The notes: a model not told the origin generated them from the letters alone. Shown: positions 1 through 6,105, numbered from the stretch's first letter. The stretch: DNA of 7,259 nt from an uncultured archaeon (GCA_938073845.1 CALJEO010000124.1:1-7259), one strand, 5' to 3'. Numbers and translations are program-made.

Positions 1-1094
1 TGATGCTCAGCCCTAGGACAGTTCCTCCCAAGGTGATGGTCTTGGTCTGCGATGATCAGGTCACTGAGCTAACTAGCTATCTCACATCCATATCTGATAG
101 AGCCCACATAATCGTGAAAACCGATTGTAACGGTAACTACACGGATATGATACTCAATGGGGAGGTGGACCTTCTTGTGGAGATACCTGCCGGTTTCCAT
201 AGGAACTTGAGTGAGGGCAGGAGCTCCCAGATATTATACTACTACGACCCACTGAGCACGAAGTCCTCCCTAGCGATAGGACTCTTAAGCGATCCCATAA
301 ACTCTTATTCAAGGAAGATACTTCTCGAAAGACTCGAGAAGATCAACTTGACGATGGATTACGTCAATCCGGTGCTCACAGTAGCGAAGCAGGTCACGAG
401 ATCTGGCGAGGAGGTTGGGATGGGGGAGACGATAGCAGCGATGATCTTGCCGATGATGGTAGGTCTGATCGCTATAACGGGCGCTGGGACATTCGCCATA
501 GACATGGTAGCGGGTGAGAGGGAGAGGAGAACTTTAGAGGCTTTGTTCACGAATCCAATTAGCAAGATGGAGATACTCACTGGTAAATTTGCCGCGCTCA
601 TAGTCCTCTCCGTGATAAGTGGGTTGTCCGTGCTTTTCTCGGCGATGTTGGGCATAAGCCTCTCCTTGAGCGTCTCCTTAGCAGGGGAGAGCCAAGTGCA
701 GGGAGCTCAGCTAGCTATCAGCCCTTCCAACTTGATTTACGCGGTGGTTGGGGTACTCCTGACGGTTATCCTCGGAGGACTGACCGGAAACGCGGTACTG
801 GTCACGGCCTCCTCATTCGCCAAAACGTTCAAAGAAGCTGAGCAGTACGTAGGGGCTCTTGTCTTCGTTCTGATACTCCCCATGGTGGTGGTGCCTTACT
901 CCCCTGCCTCAATGCACCCCATGCTCAGGTTGCTCCCCGTTACAAGCCTGGCTATGTTCGCCAGGGACATGATCCTCGGAGCCAGTGATCCGCTCGCCGT
1001 AGCTGTATCATTAGCTTCCTCGATCGCCTACCTGATACTCTTCCTCCTAATCAGTGCGAGGTTATTCGGGAGGGAGTCCGTTCTGTTCGGATGA
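1..1094 (+). CDS. ABC-2 type transporter permease, NatB-like (5' end outside window)
   Basis: Membrane permease subunit of an ABC exporter related to the NatB/COG1668 family (Na+ or drug efflux permeases); the ATPase partner is not in the window and would be expected upstream. The visible 363 residues begin in the extracytoplasmic domain (about residues 10-140), then show about five membrane segments near residues 144-167, 194-227, 243-270, 283-303 and 330-354. The cytoplasmic motif AGERERRTLEAL (170-181), followed by NPISKMEILTGK, is the family signature after the second transmembrane helix. Family members normally start with a short basic tail and one membrane helix; both are missing and the frame is open at the left edge, so the ATG at position 3 is probably internal and the gene is truncated by the window. 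The stop is TGA at 1092-1094, overlapping the end of the convergent Nudix gene. The family call is firm; the transported substrate cannot be read from the sequence. Confidence 0.88.
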   Translation, partial: MLSPRTVPPKVMVLVCDDQVTELTSYLTSISDRAHIIVKTDCNGNYTDMILNGEVDLLVEIPAGFHRNLSEGRSSQILYYYDPLSTKSSLAIGLLSDPINSYSRKILLERLEKINLTMDYVNPVLTVAKQVTRSGEEVGMGETIAAMILPMMVGLIAITGAGTFAIDMVAGERERRTLEALFTNPISKMEILTGKFAALIVLSVISGLSVLFSAMLGISLSLSVSLAGESQVQGAQLAISPSNLIYAVVGVLLTVILGGLTGNAVLVTASSFAKTFKEAEQYVGALVFVLILPMVVVPYSPASMHPMLRLLPVTSLAMFARDMILGASDPLAVAVSLASSIAYLILFLLISARLFGRESVLFG

Positions 1095-1541
1095 TGTCCC
1101 TATCGAAGCATTTTCTAACAACCTCTTGGCAGCTAGGACCATTATATAAGCTCCCTTCATGCTCTCATCCCTTAGCTCCATCTCCTTGACCTCCTCCACC
1201 GTGAACCATCCCCAGCCGTCGTGTTCATCCTCCCTTATCCTGGGCTCGAAGTCCTCGACCATCGTTGAGTAGAGGGGGATTACGAACTCGACCCCCATGT
1301 CCGGGTAGAGGAAGCCGAACGTATCGACCGGAAAGACCGATAAAGGGCTCACCTTCAGTCCTGTTTCCTCCATCAGTTCTCTAATAGCACCTTTTCTTGG
1401 AGACTCTCCGTACCTAAGGCTCCCTCCTGGAATCTCCCACCTGCCACCGTTCCTCTTACCCTTGGCCCTCCTAAGCAGTAGGACCTTCCCCTCCCTATTG
1501 AAGACCACTATGCAGGGGACTACATGTATCTTAGCTTTCAA
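1062..1541 (-). CDS. Nudix hydrolase (MutT/NUDIX family)
   Basis: Enzyme expected to hydrolyse a nucleoside diphosphate linked to another moiety, with divalent metal; the substrate is unknown. A perfect Nudix box GX5EX7REUXEEXGU spans residues 40-62 (G40, E46, R54-E55, E58-E59, G61), preceded by the usual beta strand and RW-x-PGG, and followed by GWGWFTVEEV typical of the C-terminal strand. The 159-residue length is normal. The start is TTG at 1539-1541: an in-frame stop lies three codons upstream, and GGTGA (plus positions 1548-1552) sits 6 nt before it as a Shine-Dalgarno site. It is the last gene of a minus-strand operon, 14 bp after the zinc-ribbon gene. The last 10 or so codons overlap the convergent permease gene by 33 bp. 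ADP-ribose or oxidised nucleotide hydrolysis are possible activities, but nothing here decides between them. Confidence 0.93.
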   Translation of the reverse strand: MKAKIHVVPCIVVFNREGKVLLLRRAKGKRNGGRWEIPGGSLRYGESPRKGAIRELMEETGLKVSPLSVFPVDTFGFLYPDMGVEFVIPLYSTMVEDFEPRIREDEHDGWGWFTVEEVKEMELRDESMKGAYIMVLAAKRLLENASIGTSSEQNGLPPE

Positions 1542-1555
1542 TCGGGTTCACCGCA

Positions 1556-1963
1556 TCAATATCTCTTCTCCTTCCCCTTTGGAGTCCTTGAGTATATAGC
1601 CACTATGGACGGTGAGCTCTGACACTTCGGGCACACATCCTCGGATACCTTCCCAACGTAATCCCCTTCCTTAAACTCTCTCAAGATCTTCTCCCCGCAG
1701 ATCACACATAGAAGTTCCGTTAAGACCTCGAAGGCCTCTTCCTTTAACGAGATCCTCGCTTTGAACATGTCGTAGCCCACCTTAGCCGCTATCCCCAGTC
1801 CAGCAATCCCCATAATGATGTTTAGGAAGGACTCTCCGGTGATCTCCTTGAGGTTGCTCAGGCCCAAGTACAGGAAAACCGTGGAGATTATCAGTATTCC
1901 GGCTAGAGATAGTACCCATATTATGTAAAATCCATAGGGAACCTTCTTTTTCCCATCTGACAC
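1556..1963 (-). CDS. Small membrane protein with two TM helices and a C-terminal zinc ribbon
   Basis: Unrecognised 135-residue protein. A short basic N-terminus (KKK at 5-7) precedes a membrane helix at about 11-33 and a second hydrophobic stretch at about 47-63. A cytosolic tail then carries two CxxC knuckles, C86/C89 and C111/C114 (the latter as CPKC), spaced as in a zinc ribbon; the C-terminus is basic (KGKEKRY). Zinc binding is inferred from the cysteines. The start is GTG at 1961-1963: GGAGGTG lies at the very end of the upstream gene, 8 nt before the GTG, and the upstream TGA is only 3 bp away, so translation is probably coupled. It is the middle gene of an operon with a DUF1512-like protein and a Nudix hydrolase. 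Because both upstream genes encode membrane proteins they may form a complex, which is inference only. No specific function can be assigned. Confidence 0.8.
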   Translation of the reverse strand: MSDGKKKVPYGFYIIWVLSLAGILIISTVFLYLGLSNLKEITGESFLNIIMGIAGLGIAAKVGYDMFKARISLKEEAFEVLTELLCVICGEKILREFKEGDYVGKVSEDVCPKCQSSPSIVAIYSRTPKGKEKRY

Positions 1964-1966
1964 TCC

Positions 1967-3097
1967 TCAAGCACCTCCCATCTTGTTCCCTACGCCCATC
2001 GTGTTCCCTATGCCTGCTACTATCACAAAATCTCCGGGCATCGTCTTCGATCCTATTATGGCCTTCACCCTCTTGATCACCTCGTCCGCGGACCTAGCTA
2101 TCTCCTCACCCATGCTCGTTATAGCGTCCAGGTGATCCTCCTTTATCACGATGGCATGAAGAGGTATCCCATACTTGGTGGCTACCTCCTCTATCTTATA
2201 CTTCTCAGGTCCGGGATCTCCTATAGCTGCCCCTATGCCCTCAGCTATCTCCGCGGTGGGCTCTCCCTCCAACTTGGAGGCAGCGTCTATCGTCACTATG
2301 AGGGAGACCTTGCCCTCCCTTCCCTCGACCAACCTCTCGATGGCCAGGCCCGGCCTCCCAACCTCGGATCCGGGGCCCTTCGCCTTCACCACCATGACCT
2401 TCCTACCCTCAATCTCCACCTCAGCTCCCAATATGTTTTCAGCGATCTCAGATGGCTCCGCGTTCCCTATAAGTCTGAGGGCCACGAGCGGGCCTATACC
2501 ATCACCTATCGGTATTCCCAGTCTGAAGGCATCCCCCGCCTTCCAGTAGGCTTTGGCTATCCTCATTATCTCGGGGAGCAGCATCTGTATCTGAGCTATG
2601 TATATCAAGTTCTGAGTCTTCCTTCCCAGGATGAAGTAGTGCCTGATTATCCTGTAGATCATATCGAGCGTGAGGGCCCCAGCCATCTGATCCCTGAGGT
2701 TCGATCTCTTCCATCCATCAGCTTTGGGAGCTATTTCCATCATTGTAGCATTTAGATGACTCCTCATAACATTTAGTAGATGCTCCATCCTTTTTATTGC
2801 CCCGTAAGGATCCAGGGTGACGGGTTCTATTAGGAAGAAGCCCCTAACCTTCTCGAACATCGTCCTGATCTCATCCTGGGATCTCCCGTATTTTGAGGCC
2901 TCTTCAACGAACTTCCTCGCCGAATCATTGCTGTACTCCTCCAGTTTTGATAAGGCCCTACTTATCTCGCTTATCCATATCTGGGCTTGGAGCCTACTAG
3001 CGTAGAACTGCATCATCATGATGAACATTATGAAGAATATCCATGAGAGCCAATCGCTCTGACCCAATTGCATCAGTGATATGGGACCTTCCCGCAA
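1967..3097 (-). CDS. DUF1512-like archaeal membrane-anchored protein of unknown function
   Basis: Resembles, from memory of the family, the archaeal conserved protein DUF1512 (COG3373); function unknown. The 376 residues start with a single strongly hydrophobic helix (about 16-33, rich in Ile, Phe and Met), then a helical charged region (35-90) that could be coiled coil. A mainly helical middle part (95-190) is followed by an alpha/beta C-terminal domain (190-365) containing glycine-rich turns IPIGDGIGP and KGPGSEVGRPG, ending in VIVAGIGNTMGVGN. The start is TTG at 3095-3097, chosen over the ATG at residue 9 because GAGGAGGT lies 7 nt upstream and a TATA-like box (3136-3143) sits where a short 16-nt leader would be expected. 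First gene of a three-gene operon with the zinc-ribbon membrane protein and the Nudix hydrolase. The glycine loops suggest nucleotide or small-ligand binding, but this is a guess. The coding assignment is solid, the family name moderately so. Confidence 0.85.
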   Translation of the reverse strand: MREGPISLMQLGQSDWLSWIFFIMFIMMMQFYASRLQAQIWISEISRALSKLEEYSNDSARKFVEEASKYGRSQDEIRTMFEKVRGFFLIEPVTLDPYGAIKRMEHLLNVMRSHLNATMMEIAPKADGWKRSNLRDQMAGALTLDMIYRIIRHYFILGRKTQNLIYIAQIQMLLPEIMRIAKAYWKAGDAFRLGIPIGDGIGPLVALRLIGNAEPSEIAENILGAEVEIEGRKVMVVKAKGPGSEVGRPGLAIERLVEGREGKVSLIVTIDAASKLEGEPTAEIAEGIGAAIGDPGPEKYKIEEVATKYGIPLHAIVIKEDHLDAITSMGEEIARSADEVIKRVKAIIGSKTMPGDFVIVAGIGNTMGVGNKMGGA

Positions 3098-3135
3098 CCT
3101 ACCTACCTCCTCACTTGGGAATGTCCCGAGACCTC

Positions 3136-3143
3136 TTTAAAAT
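3136..3143 (-). promoter_or_regulatory. TATA-like box for the DUF1512/zinc-ribbon/Nudix operon
   Basis: ATTTTAAA on the minus strand. A transcript start about 26 bp downstream (near 3113) would give a leader of roughly 16 nt containing GAGGAGGT at 3103-3110 before the TTG start. The box is close to symmetric and could also be read toward the HAD gene, but that would leave a leader of about 95 nt. Confidence 0.5.
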
Positions 3144-3260
3144 GTTCGGTCCGTTCAGTATTGCATTCAATGGAATATCGGTGAGATCACCAAGCGAGAG
3201 GATACGGAGTGGGCAGCGCGGGCGCATGATTTTATTGAGCCTCCAGAACGGACGGTAGCG

Positions 3261-3992
3261 ATGAGGTTCATCGCCTGCTTCGATATGGACGGGACGCTCA
3301 TTGACATAACTAGCTCTTGGGAGTTCATTCACAGGATCCTGGGGACCGAGGAGGAGGCCTCCGTTTACAGGCTCATGTATGAAAGGGGTGAGATAAGTTA
3401 CAGCGAGTGGGCGGAGCTGGACATCTCAACGTGGAAGGGTAAGGATTTCTCCGAGGTGCTCAGGAGGATAGATGAGATAAGGATGACGGATAATGCTGAG
3501 GAATCTATAAGGATCCTTAGGGATTACGGTTTCATTGTGGGAGTAATAAGCTCAGGAGTGGACGTGATAGCTTCTAGAATATGCGAAAAGCTCGCAATGG
3601 ATTTCTGCAAAAGCGCGAGACTCCTAATCGAGGGGAATGAGGTCAGGGGGTTGATAGAGGACCTCCCCCCTCATAGGAAGGGAGATGTCCTGGAGGAAGT
3701 GGCTCGCCATCACGGGGTACCTCTCAGCAGGGTGGTCTTCGTCGGGGATGGTGATAGCGACCTCTCGGTATTCGAGATGAGCTTGGGTCTCAAGATAGCC
3801 TTCAGACCCAGGTCCGAGAGGATAGTGGAGCTCTCTGATCACGTAGTTCGCGATCTACTCGATGCATCTAAGCTAATGGTAGAGTGGTCCAAAAGGTTCG
3901 GAGTGATTCGAAGCTATGGGAATGACTTAAATCTCGTATCCGTACCATTGACCGGGGAGGATGGATTGGGAAGTTTTCACGCTAGAGGATGA
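3261..3992 (+). CDS. HAD-superfamily phosphatase, SerB-like
   Basis: Predicted cytosolic phosphomonoesterase of the haloacid dehalogenase superfamily, closest in layout to archaeal phosphoserine phosphatase. Motif I is DMDGT with nucleophile D8 and acid D10; motif II is S97 in VISSG; motif III is K140 in PPHRKGD; motif IV is GDGDSD with D163 and D167. A small helical cap (about 20-75) sits between motifs I and II, as in SerB, and GLKIAF after motif IV also matches that family. SerB proteins usually end soon after this; here about 35 further residues (206-243) follow with no recognised motif. The start is ATG 3261; a weak TATA-like stretch (TTTTATTG, 3230-3237) 28 bp upstream suggests a leaderless message. 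Its last 32 bp overlap the next gene, so the two are probably co-transcribed. Phosphoserine is a plausible substrate but other small phosphates fit equally. Confidence 0.88.
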   Translation: MRFIACFDMDGTLIDITSSWEFIHRILGTEEEASVYRLMYERGEISYSEWAELDISTWKGKDFSEVLRRIDEIRMTDNAEESIRILRDYGFIVGVISSGVDVIASRICEKLAMDFCKSARLLIEGNEVRGLIEDLPPHRKGDVLEEVARHHGVPLSRVVFVGDGDSDLSVFEMSLGLKIAFRPRSERIVELSDHVVRDLLDASKLMVEWSKRFGVIRSYGNDLNLVSVPLTGEDGLGSFHARG

Positions 3993-4650
3993 GAGGCTGA
4001 AGGTCCTGGGCCAGGAGATATCGAGCGATATGGGCAGAAGGATCTTGGCCCTTCTGAGGGAGAGACCCATGAGTCCTAACGATCTCTCCAAGGAGCTGGA
4101 GGTCCCATTGACTACGGTCATATTTCATATAGAGAAGCTCAAGGATGCCGGATTGATAAGGCCCCTGGTTAGGATGGCGGGCAGGAGGGGACAGAAGACC
4201 CTATACACGCTCGCTTCCTCAGCATTCATAATCCTTCCTGTCCATAGTGAGGATAAGGAGAGGATCTTCGAGATCATCAGAGCCTCTATAACAATTCCGA
4301 AGGAGCTAATCATAAGGGGCGCTGTGGTTGGTCTTCTAATCGGCGTGTTGATGCTCTTCCCATGGTACTTCCTTACGATAAACTACTACAGCAGGCAGGT
4401 CCCTGAGGCGGTTTACACTACCCTGGGTGAGAACGTGAGTAGTAATGCTACGGTGGGGCCTATGGTCAGGGCGAAGAGTCCCAACGAGACACCATCCGCT
4501 GTGGGGATCCCGCGTCCCGGAGAACCTCCATGGCTCCCGATCCTCCTGGCTTTCGGGGTTTTAGCCTCTATGATATCAGCTACCACAGTTTTGCTGCTAT
4601 TGAGGAGATCCGGGAGGGAGGTTATGGGGTATCGGGTGAAGTCACCATGA
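3961..4650 (+). CDS. Membrane-anchored ArsR-like winged-helix regulator
   Basis: Predicted transcription regulator tethered to the membrane, 229 residues. A winged-helix domain of the ArsR type covers about residues 10-95: LKVLGQEISSDMGRRILALL, a helix-turn-helix PMSPNDLSKELEV followed by recognition helix 49-63, and a wing around RGQKTLYTL. A basic linker leads to TM1 (118-142), an outside loop of about 48 residues with three N-x-S/T sites (N158, N162, N175), and TM2 (191-214) with a short basic tail. The start ATG 3961 is the first possible one because an in-frame TGA lies four codons upstream; GGGGAGG directly abuts it, an unusually short spacing. The later ATG (residue 24) would cut into the DNA-binding domain. 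It overlaps the HAD gene by 32 bp, implying an operon. Domain-plus-two-TM regulators are common in archaea; the signal sensed by the outer loop and the target genes are unknown. Confidence 0.87.
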   Translation: MDWEVFTLEDERLKVLGQEISSDMGRRILALLRERPMSPNDLSKELEVPLTTVIFHIEKLKDAGLIRPLVRMAGRRGQKTLYTLASSAFIILPVHSEDKERIFEIIRASITIPKELIIRGAVVGLLIGVLMLFPWYFLTINYYSRQVPEAVYTTLGENVSSNATVGPMVRAKSPNETPSAVGIPRPGEPPWLPILLAFGVLASMISATTVLLLLRRSGREVMGYRVKSP

Positions 4651-4657
4651 TCCATTT

Positions 4658-4670
4658 CATCCAACGGATG
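4658..4670 (+). terminator. Weak hairpin just after the regulator gene
   Basis: CATCC (4658-4662) and GGATG (4666-4670) form a 5-bp stem with a 3-nt loop 8 nt after the stop codon. There is no T-tract, which archaeal terminators usually rely on, so a terminator role is doubtful. Confidence 0.15.
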
Positions 4671-4709
4671 CCATTCAAAGTCCGCTTATGATGGTTACCA
4701 CCGATTGCT

Positions 4710-4829
4710 CTGTGGGGCTCCGTCTATCCAGAAGGGCTGCCTGGAGTGGGCCCCTCCCTGAGGGGTATGCGTCCAGCATACTTACCCTCTTAGCACGTTT
4801 CAAACCCTAAGTCCTCTCAGTGTGCTAAG
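4710..4829. other. Run of inverted repeats in a gene-free interval; candidate structured RNA
   Basis: The 207 bp between the regulator (ends 4650) and the next gene (4858) contain no convincing ORF but several consecutive complementary arms. GGGGC 4714-4718 pairs with GCCCC 4750-4754, enclosing TCCAG 4727-4731 with CTGGA 4741-4745. GAGGG plus GTATGC 4760-4770 pairs with GCATAC 4776-4781 and, after a 3-nt bulge, CCCTC 4785-4789. CTTAGCAC 4789-4796 pairs with GTGCTAAG 4822-4829 across a 25-nt loop. An alternative arm CCCCTC 4751-4756 / GAGGGG 4760-4765 would compete. The strand is not determined: no clear TATA box leads a plus-strand RNA, while AATAAATG on the minus strand near 4846-4853 is a weak candidate. 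It does not show the signatures of tRNA, 5S RNA, SRP RNA or RNase P RNA. It might instead be a terminator or an untranslated region. Confidence 0.35.
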
Positions 4830-4857
4830 CGGTCTTACCTGGGCTCATTTATTCAGG

Positions 4858-5076
4858 CTAGCTCTGCAGAGGTTCGCCCTTACAGTGGACGAGCCCCTTG
4901 AACCTTCTGACGTAGTTGGGGCATCCCATGCAGGTCAGGAAGCTGACCATCCTGCCAATAACGGGACATTCCACGGCATCTTTGGAAAATTTAGATATTA
5001 CTCTGTCCCCATAAAGTTCTTTTATTTTATCCTTATATCCCCTGTCCACTTTAATAGCTCTGCTCTGCTTGATCAC
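4858..5076 (-). CDS. Small four-cysteine protein (probably the C-terminal part of a frameshifted gene)
   Basis: Unrecognised basic protein of 72 residues if read from GTG 5076. Four cysteines (C37, C49, C52, C65) in the pattern C-x11-C-x2-C-x12-C, within AVECPV, CMGCPNYVRRFKG and VHCKG, look like a metal-binding knuckle and argue for a real gene over the overlapping plus-strand frame. The GTG start is poor: AGGTG overlaps the start codon rather than preceding it, and no TATA box sits just upstream. Immediately upstream another frame (5162 to 5073) codes for a sequence with the same protein-like character (IEAGVGTCPMTI) that would join this one after a single-base shift near 5089-5090, giving an approximately 101-residue protein. 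The gene is therefore either disrupted, sequenced with a one-base error, or expressed as this shorter form. It is divergent from the Trm112 gene. No function can be given beyond probable zinc binding. Confidence 0.68.
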   Translation of the reverse strand: MIKQSRAIKVDRGYKDKIKELYGDRVISKFSKDAVECPVIGRMVSFLTCMGCPNYVRRFKGLVHCKGEPLQS

Positions 5077-5162
5077 CTGAAGCTCGAACCTATGGTCATC
5101 GGACAGGTTCCCACCCCGGCCTCTATTTCGACGGCGTTAATAAACGATAATAGATCCTGCAT
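5073..5162 (-). pseudogene. Probable N-terminal part of the four-cysteine gene, in another frame
   Basis: Starting at ATG 5160-5162 this frame encodes 29 residues, MQDLLSFINAVEIEAGV followed by GTCPMTI, and then runs into TGA at 5073-5075. The downstream frame reads RFELQVIKQSRAIKV across the same place. One additional G in the GG at 5089-5090 would fuse the two as CPMTIGFELQVIKQ. A TATA-like box lies at 5213-5220, about 50 bp before the ATG. The Shine-Dalgarno match is weak. The joining is inference from how natural both protein halves look; the upstream part could be a chance ORF. Confidence 0.5.
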
Positions 5163-5212
5163 TCCGATAGCCAGCTGAGGTTTTGACTCACATTGGGCTT
5201 ATGAGGAATCAG

Positions 5213-5220
5213 TTTTAAAT
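5213..5220. promoter_or_regulatory. TATA-like box in the divergent region between the four-cysteine gene and Trm112
   Basis: TTTTAAAT on the plus strand. Read to the right, it predicts a transcript start near 5242 and a short leader holding the strong GAGGAGGTG (5247-5255) before the TTG of the Trm112 gene. Read to the left, it predicts a start near 5190, 28 bp before the ATG of the four-cysteine gene. It is the only AT-rich box in the gap, so it may serve both directions. Confidence 0.5.
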
Positions 5221-5260
5221 CCATCTAGCAGCTGATTAGAAATTCCGAGGAGGTGGTCGC

Positions 5261-5560
5261 TTGAAGAGAAGACTCCTGGACCTCCTAGCATGCCCCTCTT
5301 GCCTGAGCTTTCCCCTAGAACTTATTGTGGAGAGGGAGGAAGAGGAGGGAGGGCTCCCTAATGTTCCGGATAAGCCCATTTGTGAGAAGTGGTGTGCATT
5401 TACCCAGTCAAAGCCGGAGGATCCTGATGATTGTGTTAAGTGCATGGGCCTGGAGGTTGTGATGGGGACCCTGCTCTGCAGGGGCTGCGGTTCGAAATTC
5501 AGTGTAGAGGGGGGTGTCCCCAGGATGCTCAGAGCTGAGGACCTGAGTAGCAAAGATTAA
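5261..5560 (+). CDS. Trm112-family methyltransferase activator
   Basis: Small zinc protein that, in eukaryotes and archaea, binds and activates several SAM-dependent methyltransferases acting on tRNA, rRNA and release factor. The 99 residues begin with the family signature RLLDLLACPSC and close with LLCRGCGSKFSVEGGVPRML, so C11/C14 and C73/C76 make the zinc ribbon. Between them lies an insertion of about 45 residues with a second set, C41/C45 and C58/C61 (CEKWC and CVKC). From memory, this long form with the extra cysteines occurs in crenarchaeal Trm112 proteins, whereas bacterial YcaR-like ones are about 60 residues. The start is TTG 5261, fixed by GAGGAGGTG ending 5 nt upstream. The macro-domain gene follows 26 bp downstream. 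No methyltransferase partner gene lies in the window. The family assignment is strong. Confidence 0.9.
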   Translation: MKRRLLDLLACPSCLSFPLELIVEREEEEGGLPNVPDKPICEKWCAFTQSKPEDPDDCVKCMGLEVVMGTLLCRGCGSKFSVEGGVPRMLRAEDLSSKD

Positions 5561-5563
5561 AAT
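5556..5563 (+). promoter_or_regulatory. TATA-like box for the macro-domain gene
   Basis: ATTAAAAT, overlapping the Trm112 stop codon, is centred about 27 bp before the ATG at 5587. No Shine-Dalgarno site precedes that ATG, so a leaderless message starting at or next to the ATG is the simplest reading. Confidence 0.45.
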
Positions 5564-5586
5564 CGTGGGTCTCGAGCCATGAGAGC

Positions 5587-6105
5587 ATGCCTAGGGTTAT
5601 CCTGATATTAGGTGACATAACGGAAGTCGATGCCGATGCCATCGTGAACCCAGCCAACACAATGCTGATAATGGGAGGGGGGGTTGCGGGAGCGATAAAG
5701 AGGAAGGGAGGTGAGGAGATAGAGAGAGAAGCCATTAGGAAGGCCCCTGTCAGGATAGGAGAGGCTATTGAGACCTCCGCCGGTAGGTTAAGAGCGAAGT
5801 ACATCATACATGCCCCTACTGTGGAGAGCCCAGGCGGCGCGAGTAGCTCGGATTACGTCAGGGCCGCCGTGAGGGCTTCCATCAAGAGGGGAGTTGAAAT
5901 GGGAGTTAGAAGAATAGCTTTCCCCGCCATGGGTGCTGGCGTAGGCGGGGTCCCTGTGGAGGAATCCATCAGGATATTGCTTGAGGAGTTGATTGGTTCT
6001 CCCTTCGAGGAGGTGCTTATAGTTACCAGGAGCAGAGATGACTTCTCCGTTTTCCAAAGGGTCGCTGGGGAAATGGAAGTTAGCTTTGAGGCCAGGATCC
6101 TATGA
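5587..6105 (+). CDS. Macro domain protein (ADP-ribose binding, Af1521-like)
   Basis: Stand-alone macro domain of 172 residues, expected to bind ADP-ribose or its derivatives in the cytosol; some relatives hydrolyse ADP-ribose-1''-phosphate, O-acetyl-ADP-ribose or protein mono-ADP-ribose. The N-terminus GDITEVDADAIVNPAN, then GGGVAGAIKRKGG, IGEAIETSAGRLRAKYIIHAP and FPAMGAGVGG follow the family order of ligand-binding loops (aspartate in GDIT, asparagines in NPAN, the GGGVAGAI loop, and the late GAGVGG loop). The length matches Af1521-type proteins. The start is ATG 5587 without a Shine-Dalgarno site but with a TATA-like box about 27 bp upstream; an ATG at 5579 is out of frame. It may be co-transcribed with Trm112 and also have its own promoter. 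Its exact substrate cannot be read from the sequence. Confidence 0.93.
   Translation: MPRVILILGDITEVDADAIVNPANTMLIMGGGVAGAIKRKGGEEIEREAIRKAPVRIGEAIETSAGRLRAKYIIHAPTVESPGGASSSDYVRAAVRASIKRGVEMGVRRIAFPAMGAGVGGVPVEESIRILLEELIGSPFEEVLIVTRSRDDFSVFQRVAGEMEVSFEARIL

Noticed and set aside
2132..2755. Long plus-strand frame inside the DUF1512-like gene
   Set aside because: Lies wholly opposite a gene with Shine-Dalgarno site, membrane anchor and conserved-looking domain; its product is a low-quality Ser/Leu/Tyr-rich string.
4413..4664. Minus-strand frame opposite the end of the winged-helix regulator
   Set aside because: The plus strand encodes a clear outer loop and second membrane helix; this is a shadow frame.
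4686..4693. ATGATGG as a C box of a box C/D guide RNA
   Set aside because: One mismatch to RTGATGA and no properly placed D box; a chance match.
4651..4857. Possible RNase P, SRP or 5S RNA
   Set aside because: I looked for the RNase P core GAGGAAAGTCC, the SRP helix 8 loop and the 5S loops and found none on either strand.
5089..5092. Programmed -1 frameshifting in the four-cysteine gene
   Set aside because: No X-XXY-YYZ slippery heptamer or clear downstream stem at the junction; a sequence error or mutation explains it more simply.
4822..5178. 118-codon plus-strand frame over the four-cysteine gene
   Set aside because: No Shine-Dalgarno site or TATA box, no motif; the opposite strand has the C-x2-C pattern and more natural composition.
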